Assembly: GCA_001825565.1 (NCBI GenBank)
Contig: MHXM01000156.1
Location: 25,995-38,436, forward strand
Direction of reading: 5' to 3'
DNA: 12,442 bases
DNA from: Desulfuromonadaceae bacterium GWC2_58_13
Lineage (GTDB): Bacteria; Desulfobacterota; Desulfuromonadia; Desulfuromonadales; Trichloromonadaceae
Each line of letters starts with the position of its first letter. Positions within the stretch are counted from its first letter, which is position 1. This document shows, piece after piece, positions 1 to 6,060 of the stretch. The notes under the pieces were generated by a model that was not told the DNA's origin, did not search any database, and saw only the letters and a program-made list of their open reading frames with translations. Position numbers and translations under genes: made by a program.

Positions 1-1
1 C

Positions 2-94
2 GAGGTGCCGCGGTTGCAGTACGGCTATTTCAACCGCACCCGCGAAACTTTTTTCCCTCCCGGATTTGAGACCGACTGGCCCCTTTCGGTCTGA
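2..94 (+). CDS. C-terminal end of an unidentified protein (partial)
   Basis: Thirty codons are open from the left edge and end with TGA at 92-94. The tail reads ...RLQYGYFNRTRETFFPP... and ends in WPLSV. Third codon positions are mostly G or C, as in the genes that follow, and this frame uses more typical codons than the other open frame here. The histidine kinase start lies 25 bases downstream, so the gene may be the upstream member of that operon. I do not recognise the family from so short a tail and give no function. The weakness of the call is simply its length. Confidence 0.45.
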   Translation, partial: EVPRLQYGYFNRTRETFFPPGFETDWPLSV

Positions 95-119
95 ACCCTG
101 CGACCAGTGGATTGTTGTC

Positions 120-1568
120 ATGCGCTTCTATCGCCCGAAATCGTTTCTGAGCCTGGTGCTGATCGGGTTTTTTCTGGTCTCGCTGCCGCTGATCGCGGCC
201 CTGGTCAACGCCGAATTGTCGATGGGGACCCTGGCCCGGCAGAGCGCCCAGGTGGTCTATCGCTCGGTCCGGGCCACCGAGGGGAGCCGGCTGCTGGTCG
301 AAGACCTGATTGCCCTGGAGCGCAAGGCTCGTCAGTTCGAGGTTCTGGGCGAACAGCTCCTGCGGCAGGAGATGGAAACCCAGCACGCGGAGATTCAGGA
401 AACCTTGCGTCGGCTGCTGGCGCTCCCTCTCGATCCTCCCTTGCTGCACAGCTTGCAGCAACTGTTGTCGCAGGAATCGCAAATCTTCGCCGTGCTGCAG
501 AAGGAACCGCGCAAAGCGCAGGCGCGCGAGGCGGCGCTGACGCGATTCCGCGAACTCAACGAATTGGCCAACGAAGTTGCCGCCGAAGGGCAATTGCTGA
601 TTTTTCGCGAAGTGGATAACATGCAGAAATCCACGGAGCAGGCGCAACAGGCATTGATCTGGCAGGCCATCGCCCTGATCCCCTGTTCAGTCCTGTTCGT
701 GGTGCTCTTCGCCCTGTTGATTTCCCGGCCGATCAAGCAGGTCGTGGCGGCGATCAATCGGCTCGGCGAAGGCGATTTCACCACCGCCGTCACCGTCAGC
801 GGCACCCGCGACCTGGCCTTTCTCGGGGAACGCCTCGACTGGATGCGCAACCAGCTGGCCGACGTGGAACGGTCGAAAGCCAAGTTCGTCGCCCAGGTTT
901 CCCACGAACTCAAGACACCTCTGGCATCGATTCGCGAAGGCGCCGAGTTGCTCAACGATAACGTGGTGGGCGACCTCAACGAACCGCAGGGGGAGATCGT
1001 CGAAATTCTCTGCAAAAGCAGTCGAGACCTGCAGAAACTGATCGAGAACCTGCTTGGTTTCAGCAAGGTCCAGGCCGGCGCCAATTCGATCCTGGAACTG
1101 GCCGAGGTCGCGGTGATCGCGTTGATCGACGACGTGCTGGCCGATCACCGAACCCTGGTGATGAAAAAAAAGTTGAATCTGGACCTCGATGTCGATTCGC
1201 TGACGGTTATCGCTGACCACGACCGGCTGCGGACGGTTATTGACAACCTGGTATCCAATGCCGTTAAATTCACCCCGCCGGGAGGGCGGATCAACATTCT
1301 CTGTCGACGGAATCAGGGGGGGTGGTTTCTCGATGTGGCGGATTCGGGCCCCGGCATCCCCCAGGAGGACCGGGACAAGGTGTTTCTGCCCTTTTACCAG
1401 GGGCGGCTATCGAGTCCCGGTCATGTCAAGGGAACCGGGCTCGGCCTGTCCATCGCCCGCGAAATCGCCCTGGCTCATGGGGGGGACCTCAGTCTGGTCG
1501 ACGGGGGCCCTTCGGGATGCCGTTTCCGCTTGACGCTGCCATTACTTGAAGAGAACGGAACCGTATGA
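120..1568 (+). CDS. glrK: GlrK/QseE-type sensor histidine kinase
   Basis: Membrane sensor kinase of 482 residues that should phosphorylate the response regulator two genes downstream. Seen in order: first membrane helix at about residues 8-28, a helical periplasmic region, second helix at about 178-202, a HAMP linker, the HisKA box SHELKTPLASIREG with phospho-acceptor His262, the N box DNLVSNAV (375-382), the G1 box DVADSGPGIP (from 405), an F box, and the G2 box GTGLGLS (438-444). The box around His262 and the following NLQ/DLQKLIE-like stretch closely resemble enterobacterial GlrK (QseE). The ATG at 120 was chosen because it places a short basic N-terminus before the first helix; a TTG at 66 would overlap the upstream gene. 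No clear Shine-Dalgarno is seen, so translation may depend on the upstream gene. The stop overlaps the lipoprotein start (ATGA). The signal sensed is unknown. Confidence 0.9.
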   Translation: MRFYRPKSFLSLVLIGFFLVSLPLIAALVNAELSMGTLARQSAQVVYRSVRATEGSRLLVEDLIALERKARQFEVLGEQLLRQEMETQHAEIQETLRRLLALPLDPPLLHSLQQLLSQESQIFAVLQKEPRKAQAREAALTRFRELNELANEVAAEGQLLIFREVDNMQKSTEQAQQALIWQAIALIPCSVLFVVLFALLISRPIKQVVAAINRLGEGDFTTAVTVSGTRDLAFLGERLDWMRNQLADVERSKAKFVAQVSHELKTPLASIREGAELLNDNVVGDLNEPQGEIVEILCKSSRDLQKLIENLLGFSKVQAGANSILELAEVAVIALIDDVLADHRTLVMKKKLNLDLDVDSLTVIADHDRLRTVIDNLVSNAVKFTPPGGRINILCRRNQGGWFLDVADSGPGIPQEDRDKVFLPFYQGRLSSPGHVKGTGLGLSIAREIALAHGGDLSLVDGGPSGCRFRLTLPLLEENGTV

Positions 1569-2134
1569 AAATATTTATTGCCGCAGTGTTGCTGTTCGTT
1601 ACCCTTGCGTCCGTAGCCGGCTGCAACCGGTTGAAATCCATGCTGACGGAGGAGCCCCGCTGGAAGCCGGTTACCGAGGAGCCGGCGGCGGAGAAGCCGA
1701 CCGTTGAAAAACCGATCCCGCCGTCTCAAGAAAGAGGGGATCTTCTGGCATATTTTAATTTTCTCCAGCGATTGACCGACGTCGAGCTCGGCAAGGAATT
1801 TCGGGCCGTCAAGCAGCGGTACGCCGGGGCCGCCGATGAAGACGATCGCTGGCGCCTCATTTTTCTTTCGATTCTGCCGGGGCAGCCTTTTTCCGATCGC
1901 GACTATGCCCTTGAACTGTTACGCGGGCGTCGGGTGGAAAAGGGTCCCGAGCATGAGCCCCGGGCCGGCCTGGGCCGATTGCTCAGCCTGCTGCTCGCCG
2001 ACCAGAGCGAACTCAAGCGCAAACTGGGGGAAGAAAAACAGCGGGCCGAAAAGTTGGCCCAGCAGCTGCAGGAGCTGAAAGAAATCGAAACTATTCTGAG
2101 TGAACGAGAAAAAATACGCCCCGCGGCGCAATGA
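1565..2134 (+). CDS. QseG-like outer-envelope lipoprotein
   Basis: Predicted lipoprotein of 189 residues. A hydrophobic signal peptide ends in the lipobox SVAG-Cys20, so Cys20 should be lipidated. A Pro/Glu/Lys-rich linker (about 30-52) and a helical middle region follow, and a charged coiled coil fills about 140-180 (ELKRKLGEEKQRAEKLAQQ and onward). It lies between the kinase and the regulator with 4-base ATGA overlaps on both sides, the place occupied by qseG in enterobacteria between qseE and qseF. Enterobacterial QseG is a lipoprotein with a similar C-terminal coiled coil and is known to help its kinase; the same role here is inferred. Sequence identity to QseG appears low outside the coiled coil, so the family link rests mainly on position, lipobox and layout. 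Confidence 0.8.
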   Translation: MKIFIAAVLLFVTLASVAGCNRLKSMLTEEPRWKPVTEEPAAEKPTVEKPIPPSQERGDLLAYFNFLQRLTDVELGKEFRAVKQRYAGAADEDDRWRLIFLSILPGQPFSDRDYALELLRGRRVEKGPEHEPRAGLGRLLSLLLADQSELKRKLGEEKQRAEKLAQQLQELKEIETILSEREKIRPAAQ

Positions 2135-3501
2135 GAGCACAAATGACCAAGATGCCAAACCGTATTCTGTTGGTGGATGACGACACCGACCTGTTGCGCC
2201 TCCTTTCCATGCGGTTATCCGCCGCCGGGTACACCGTCACCCTGGCCGAAAGCGCCGAACAGGCGATGGCCCAGTTTCTGACGGTCCGCCCGAATATCGT
2301 CGTGACCGACTTGCGCATGGAAGGCATGGACGGGCTGGCCCTGTTCGAGTCGATCCGCAAGGTAAACGCCTCGGTGCCGGTGATCATTCTGACCGCCCAC
2401 GGGTCGATCGCCGATGCCGTTGACGCGACCCGGAGAGGGGTTTATACCTTTCTCACCAAACCGGTGGACAGCCGGAATCTTCTGAAGGAAATTCGTAATG
2501 CCCTGAATTTGAGCGGCTTCGCCAGCGGGACGGCCGACAACGGCCAGATGGCGGCCTGGCGACGGGATATCATCACCTGCAGTCCGGCCATGGATGACCT
2601 GCTCGGGCGGTTGCAACTGGTGGCGGCGAGCGAATCGAGTATTCTGATTCTAGGTGAAAGCGGTACCGGCAAAGAGCTGTTGGCGCGGGCCATTCACCAG
2701 GTCAGTCCTCGGGCCGAGGGCCCTTTTGTCGCGGTCAATTGTGGTTCGATCCCGGAAGCGTTGCTTGAGTCCGAGTTGTTCGGCCATACCAAGGGGGCGT
2801 TTACCGGCGCGGTGCAGGATTATTCCGGCCTGTTCAAATCGGCCAATGGCGGAACCCTGCTGCTCGACGAAATCGGCGACATGCCGCTGGCGCTGCAGGT
2901 CAAGCTGCTGCGGGTGCTGCAGGAACGCCAGGTACGGCCGGTCGGTTCGACCAAGGTCGTGCCGATTGACGTGCGGATCATCTCGGCGACCCACCGTGAT
3001 CTCGAAGAATCCATCGCGTCCGGCCGATTCCGCCAGGATCTCTATTACCGGCTGAATGTGGTTTGCCTCGAAGTGCCCAACCTGAACCGCCGTCGGGAAG
3101 ATGTGCCGCTGTTGGCCGAACACTTCCGCCAGAAACTGGCGGCCCGCTCGGGCAAGAAAATCACCGGTTTTTCCCCGGACGCCATGGAAGTCCTGCTCAA
3201 TGCTCCCTGGCCCGGAAATATCCGTCAGTTGATCAATGTTATCGAGCAGGCGGTGGCGCTGTCGACCACCCCGGTGATCTCCGCCGACCTGCTGCAGAGC
3301 GCGATCCGTGACGCTCCGGAAAAAATTCCCACTTTTGCCGATGCGCGTCGCAAGTTCGAGCAGGATTACCTGGTTCAACTGCTGCAGATGACCAAAGGCA
3401 ATGTCAGCCGCGCCGCCCGTATTGCCGAGCGTAATCGCACCGACTTCTACAAGCTGCTGCAGCGCCATCATATCGTCCCCACCCTGTTCAAGACCGATTA
3501 G
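2131..3501 (+). CDS. glrR: GlrR/QseF-type sigma-54-dependent response regulator
   Basis: NtrC-class activator of 456 residues. The receiver domain (about 10-125) shows the acidic pair Asp16/Asp17, phospho-acceptor Asp60, Thr88 and Lys110. The AAA+ domain has Walker A GESGTGKE (175-182), the sigma-54-contacting GAFTGA loop (222-227) and Walker B LLLDE with Asp246-Glu247. A Fis-type helix-turn-helix lies at about 424-448; its core AERNRTDFYKLLQRH is nearly the same as in E. coli GlrR. All residues needed for phosphorylation, ATP hydrolysis and sigma-54 contact are present. The ATG at 2131 overlaps the lipoprotein stop; ATG at 2143 is an equally possible start and changes only four residues. The likely partner is the kinase two genes upstream. 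Targets are not known; a matching promoter and binding motifs lie just downstream. Confidence 0.92.
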   Translation: MRAQMTKMPNRILLVDDDTDLLRLLSMRLSAAGYTVTLAESAEQAMAQFLTVRPNIVVTDLRMEGMDGLALFESIRKVNASVPVIILTAHGSIADAVDATRRGVYTFLTKPVDSRNLLKEIRNALNLSGFASGTADNGQMAAWRRDIITCSPAMDDLLGRLQLVAASESSILILGESGTGKELLARAIHQVSPRAEGPFVAVNCGSIPEALLESELFGHTKGAFTGAVQDYSGLFKSANGGTLLLDEIGDMPLALQVKLLRVLQERQVRPVGSTKVVPIDVRIISATHRDLEESIASGRFRQDLYYRLNVVCLEVPNLNRRREDVPLLAEHFRQKLAARSGKKITGFSPDAMEVLLNAPWPGNIRQLINVIEQAVALSTTPVISADLLQSAIRDAPEKIPTFADARRKFEQDYLVQLLQMTKGNVSRAARIAERNRTDFYKLLQRHHIVPTLFKTD

Positions 3502-3502
3502 C

Positions 3503-3542
3503 CCGTCCACCCCTGTCGCCATGTGGCGACAGGGGTGGACGG
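3503..3542. terminator. Perfect 18-bp inverted repeat after glrR; terminator and possible GlrR site
   Basis: The arms 3503-3520 and 3525-3542 are exact reverse complements around a 4-base loop (ATGT), starting one base after the glrR stop codon. Such a stable hairpin would stop or protect the operon transcript. The T-tract behind it is poor (CTGTCCCTTGCCTTTTC), so it is not a textbook intrinsic terminator. The core of the repeat also reads TGTC-N10-GACA (3514-3531). Confidence 0.6.
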
Positions 3543-3669
3543 CTGTCCCTTGCCTTTTCTTGCTGCCGAAATATTCGGTCGAAGAAGCATTTCCCGAGTA
3601 AAATTTGTTACTTGCCATCCTTGAGCCTCGAAATTTTTCCGCGACGGCGCCGTGAAATGGCCCGATTGG

Positions 3670-3687
3670 CGTCTCTGAATGACGACA
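3670..3687. promoter_or_regulatory. Candidate GlrR binding site (CGTC-N10-GACA)
   Basis: The half sites CGTC (3670-3673) and GACA (3684-3687) are separated by exactly ten bases. This is one mismatch from TGTC-N10-GACA, which I recall as the GlrR site upstream of enterobacterial glmY. The centre lies about 117 bases upstream of the predicted start of the sigma-54 promoter, a usual distance for an enhancer-type activator. One mismatch in eight fixed bases can arise by chance. Confidence 0.4.
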
Positions 3688-3769
3688 TTTTCCCCCGTCT
3701 GGATCGTGGTTTTATTCATGAATATTATCTTTCCTGCTTAGAGACTTGTTTTTACATATTTAATTATTT

Positions 3770-3785
3770 TGGCCCAAGGTTTGCT
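3770..3785 (+). promoter_or_regulatory. Candidate sigma-54 (-24/-12) promoter
   Basis: TGGCCCAAGGTTTGCT matches the consensus TGGCACG-N4-TTGCW at all key bases: GG at 3771-3772 and GC at 3783-3784 are 12 bases apart, as needed. The departures are C for A and A for G inside the -24 box. A run of T and A/T-rich DNA lies directly upstream. Transcription would begin near 3796, giving a leader of about 84 bases before the ATG at 3880. No good sigma-70 promoter was seen here. Confidence 0.6.
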
Positions 3786-3803
3786 AACGGGTGGATGATG
3801 TGG

Positions 3804-3832
3804 TCTTCGGCCATGTACCCTGGGGCCGAAGA
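3804..3832 (+). promoter_or_regulatory. Leader hairpin in the predicted 5' UTR
   Basis: TCTTCGGCC (3804-3812) and GGCCGAAGA (3824-3832) form a perfect 9-bp stem with an 11-base loop, only about eight bases after the predicted sigma-54 start. It is followed by a T-rich stretch (ATTTTGCTCTCCTTTT). It could stabilise the mRNA 5' end or act as a weak attenuator. It resembles no riboswitch class that I know. Confidence 0.4.
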
Positions 3833-3879
3833 GGTATTTTGCTCTCCTTTTACTGTGTCAGCGATGAATGGAGATTTAT

Positions 3880-4110
3880 ATGGAAAAGCGATTTATCCGT
3901 ACCTTGGTCATCCTGCTTTGCGGGATCGCCATGGCTCTGGTTGCCTATGCCGGTCAGAAGGGGGACCCGGAGGCCGACTCACTGGAGTATCTCGGCAAGC
4001 ACCGGGAGGATTCCCTCCAGTTTTCCGCCCCCGGCCGGTGCCTGGCGGCTGCCGAAATCCAGGCGCCCCGGGGAACACTCAGCGGCCGATCCGATCATGC
4101 ATTGCTCTGA
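3880..4110 (+). CDS. Small secreted protein, function unknown
   Basis: Protein of 76 residues not recognised from any family. The N-terminus MEKRFIRTLVILLCGIAMAL with a likely cut after AYA (about residue 24) is a good signal peptide, so the mature form of about 52 residues should be outside the cytoplasm. The mature part is mixed in charge, holds one cysteine, and shows no domain. The ATG at 3880 is preceded by GGAG at 3870-3873 with a six-base gap, a strong ribosome site, and third codon positions are mostly G or C. The last 14 bases overlap the start of the SH3 gene in another frame, which suggests coupled translation. It is the first gene after the sigma-54 promoter. It might instead be only a translated leader for the SH3 gene. 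Confidence 0.6.
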   Translation: MEKRFIRTLVILLCGIAMALVAYAGQKGDPEADSLEYLGKHREDSLQFSAPGRCLAAAEIQAPRGTLSGRSDHALL

Positions 4111-4807
4111 TTTTCAAGGCCACCGCGGATTAGTCCGTTTTTTTCTGCCCCTGGCCGCCGGAATCCTTTTATTCAGCCATCCCGGCATGGCTTTGGCCAA
4201 AACCCTGTACGTCTCCGACGACCTGATCATTAACTTTCGCGCCGGGAAGGGGTCCCAGTACCGGATCATCCGAACCCTGAAAACGGGGACGCCGGTAGAA
4301 GTTCTTGGCGAGGACAAGGATCATCTCCAGGTTCGTTTGCAAAACGGCGATGAAGGTTATGTGTTGAAACAGTACATGACCGACGAATTGCCGAAAATAC
4401 AGGTCATTACGGCATTGCAGAAAGAAAACGACCGGCTCAAGGCACAGTTGGGGGCCACCGACTCGGGGCGCGCCGAAATCGAGGCGCAGCTTGCCGCAAG
4501 CCTGGAACAACAGCGGCAGCTGCAAGTTCAGCTTGCGGAAACCACCGCGGCTTTGCAGAAGGTGCAGGCCCGGTATGACGATCTCGGCCAAAAGTCGGAA
4601 AACGTGGTGGCGATTGTCGATGAGCGCGACCGCCTGGCTTCCGAGAACGTCCAGTTGTCCGCCGAGCTCACGGGGCTGCGGGAAGAGAACAGCACCCTGT
4701 TGCGAACGGCGATGATCCAATGGTTCCTGGCCGGCGCGGGGGTCTTCGGGGGCGGCTGGATTTTCGGCAGGATTTCCCGCAAAAAGCGTCGTAACGGGTT
4801 CGCTTGA
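4097..4807 (+). CDS. Membrane-anchored bacterial SH3 domain protein (TIGR04211/YgiM type)
   Basis: Protein of 236 residues. A signal peptide (about 1-34, ending in MALA) is followed by one bacterial SH3 domain at about 35-100, with the family signs YVSDDLIINFRAGKG, YRIIRTLKTGTPVEVL and GDEGYVL. A long coiled coil spans about 105-205, rich in Gln, Glu and Leu. A C-terminal membrane helix (about 209-224) ends in the basic tail RISRKKRR. This is the layout of E. coli YgiM and the TIGR04211 family: an SH3 domain held in the periplasm on a coiled-coil stalk with the tail inside. The biochemical role is unknown; SH3b domains often bind cell wall. The ATG at 4097 has no strong ribosome site of its own and overlaps the small secreted protein gene, so coupling is likely. 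Expression from the sigma-54 promoter at 3770 is inferred. Confidence 0.82.
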   Translation: MHCSDFQGHRGLVRFFLPLAAGILLFSHPGMALAKTLYVSDDLIINFRAGKGSQYRIIRTLKTGTPVEVLGEDKDHLQVRLQNGDEGYVLKQYMTDELPKIQVITALQKENDRLKAQLGATDSGRAEIEAQLAASLEQQRQLQVQLAETTAALQKVQARYDDLGQKSENVVAIVDERDRLASENVQLSAELTGLREENSTLLRTAMIQWFLAGAGVFGGGWIFGRISRKKRRNGFA

Positions 4808-4857
4808 CCCCAGTCCCCGGTCCTTTCCCGGACCTCTTTGGTAACCTTCCGATCTGA

Positions 4858-4883
4858 TTGACAATATCCGATTTTCGTATAAC
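4858..4883 (+). promoter_or_regulatory. Weak candidate sigma-70 promoter for the oxidoreductase unit
   Basis: A perfect -35 hexamer TTGACA (4858-4863) and a good -10 hexamer TATAAC (4878-4883) both occur, but the spacer is only 14 bases rather than 16-18. Each box alone is good, so one may be used with a poorer partner, or an activator may act here. It lies within the 101-base gap after the SH3 gene. Confidence 0.3.
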
Positions 4884-4892
4884 CTGATGGCT

Positions 4893-4900
4893 GAGGAGGA
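4893..4900 (+). promoter_or_regulatory. Strong ribosome binding site GAGGAGGA
   Basis: This purine run lies eight bases before ATG 4909 but only two before the in-frame TTG at 4903, so it fixes the oxidoreductase start at 4909. Confidence 0.8.
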
Positions 4901-4908
4901 CCTTGGCT

Positions 4909-6060
4909 ATGGGCAAACATTTGATTTTGGTGGGTGGGGGACATGCCCACCTGACCGTGCTGAAGAATCTCAAGGATTTTATCGACCGGGGACACCGGGT
5001 CACCCTGATCAGCCCCAGCGCGTATCATTATTATTCCGGAATGGGACCGGGGCTTCTTTCGGGGTTGTACCAACCCAACCAGGTGCGGTTCAATGTCGGC
5101 CGCATGGCGACCGACGGCGGCGGGGCCTTTGTCCGCGACGAGGTTGTCCGCGTCGACGCCGAGGGCCGACTGCTGCATCTGGCTTCCGGAAATTCCCTTT
5201 CCTACGACTTCGCGTCTTTCAACACCGGCAGCAGCGTTCCCGATTCCCTGACGGGCGGGACGACCTCCCGCGTTGTTCCCGTCAAGCCGATCCGGGGTCT
5301 TCTGGACGCCCGCCAACGAATTCTGGCTGGGCTGGCCACCAAGCGCATGCGGCTGGTGGTGGTCGGGGGAGGTCCGGCCGGCATCGAATTGTGCGGAAAT
5401 CTCTGGCGGCTGGTGCGCGACGCCGGTGGACACGCGGAACTAACCCTGGTTGGCGGTCGGCGGCTTCTCGACGGCTTTCCCGACCGGGTTCGCGATCTGG
5501 CGCTGGCATCCTTGGCCGAGCGCGGAATTCGTGTCCTCGAAGGGGTGCGGGCCCTGGCGGTAGAAGGGGATCGGGTGGTTCTGTCGGACCGGGACGAGCT
5601 TGCCTGCGACCTGGTTTTTCTGGCCGTTGGCATCCAGCCCGCCGGGATTTTCACCGAGTCCGGACTGGCGGTGGGGGCGGACGGCGGGCTGCTGGTTGAC
5701 GATACCCTGCGGAGCCTGAGCTCTCCCGATTTGTTTGGCGGCGGCGACTGCATCTGCCTGCAGAATCGGCCGTTGCCCAAGGTTGGGGTCTATGCGGTGC
5801 GCCAGAATCCGATTCTTTATCATAACCTGATGGCCGCTCTCGAAGACGAGGCCCTGTGTCATTTCGTGCCCCAGAAGATGTATATGCTGATTCTCAATCT
5901 CGGCAATGGCCGTGGCATCCTGCAGCGGGGCCGGTTGGTTTTGGACGGTCGCTGGCCGTTTTTGCTCAAGGACTGGATCGATCGCCGCTTCATGGCCGGA
6001 TTTCAGGTTTCGGGCGAACGGACGGAATCGGAAACCTCGGCGCCGGAAGGACAGGGATAA
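4909..6060 (+). CDS. FAD/NAD(P)-dependent pyridine nucleotide oxidoreductase (SelD N-terminal-like, TIGR03169)
   Basis: Flavoprotein of 383 residues with two Rossmann folds. The FAD site HLILVGGGHAHLTVL starts at residue 4, and the NAD(P) site VVVGGGPAGIEL is centred on Gly153-Gly158. The C-terminal flavin motif has Asp280 in FGGGDC, followed by KVGVYAVRQNP. The GGGHAH start and the stretch YYSGMGPGLLSG are typical of the family that is often fused to selenophosphate synthase SelD (TIGR03169); here it stands alone. Type II NADH dehydrogenases and sulfide:quinone reductases are related by fold, but no sulfide:quinone reductase cysteine set could be recognised. The substrate is unknown. The stop codon shares one base with the start of the rhodanese-diiron gene (TAATG), so the two proteins are probably made together and act in one redox process. 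Confidence 0.8.
   Translation: MGKHLILVGGGHAHLTVLKNLKDFIDRGHRVTLISPSAYHYYSGMGPGLLSGLYQPNQVRFNVGRMATDGGGAFVRDEVVRVDAEGRLLHLASGNSLSYDFASFNTGSSVPDSLTGGTTSRVVPVKPIRGLLDARQRILAGLATKRMRLVVVGGGPAGIELCGNLWRLVRDAGGHAELTLVGGRRLLDGFPDRVRDLALASLAERGIRVLEGVRALAVEGDRVVLSDRDELACDLVFLAVGIQPAGIFTESGLAVGADGGLLVDDTLRSLSSPDLFGGGDCICLQNRPLPKVGVYAVRQNPILYHNLMAALEDEALCHFVPQKMYMLILNLGNGRGILQRGRLVLDGRWPFLLKDWIDRRFMAGFQVSGERTESETSAPEGQG

Larger units (their letters stand above)
3502..3879. other. Regulatory gap between glrR and the small secreted protein gene
   Basis: This gap of about 380 bp has no convincing gene. Its contents in order are: the perfect hairpin (3503-3542); a short CCGAA-ATA-TTCGG hairpin (3566-3578); a CGTC-N10-GACA dyad (3670-3687); an AT-rich stretch at about 3710-3770 with the 12-bp palindrome TATTCATGAATA (3713-3724); a sigma-54 promoter (3770-3785); a leader hairpin (3804-3832); and a GGAG ribosome site (3870-3873). 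No clear IHF consensus was found by eye. The AT-rich part would suit DNA bending between activator sites and promoter. Confidence 0.6.

Noticed and set aside
3498..3719. Minus-strand frame of 73 codons over the hairpin and gap
   Set aside because: Half of it is the inverted repeat itself; no ribosome site or recognisable protein.
3770..3850. A GlmY-like small RNA from the sigma-54 promoter
   Set aside because: The only hairpin with a U-rich tail would give an RNA of about 45-60 bases with no visible GlmY-like features; protein genes follow directly.
3612..4133. 173-codon open frame across the gap and the small secreted protein gene
   Set aside because: It starts at a TTG without a ribosome site, runs through the promoter region, and overlaps two better supported genes in another frame.
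4819..4834. GGTCC-TTTCCC-GGACC hairpin after the SH3 gene as a terminator
   Set aside because: Only five base pairs and a poor T-tract (TCTTTGG); not enough to call.
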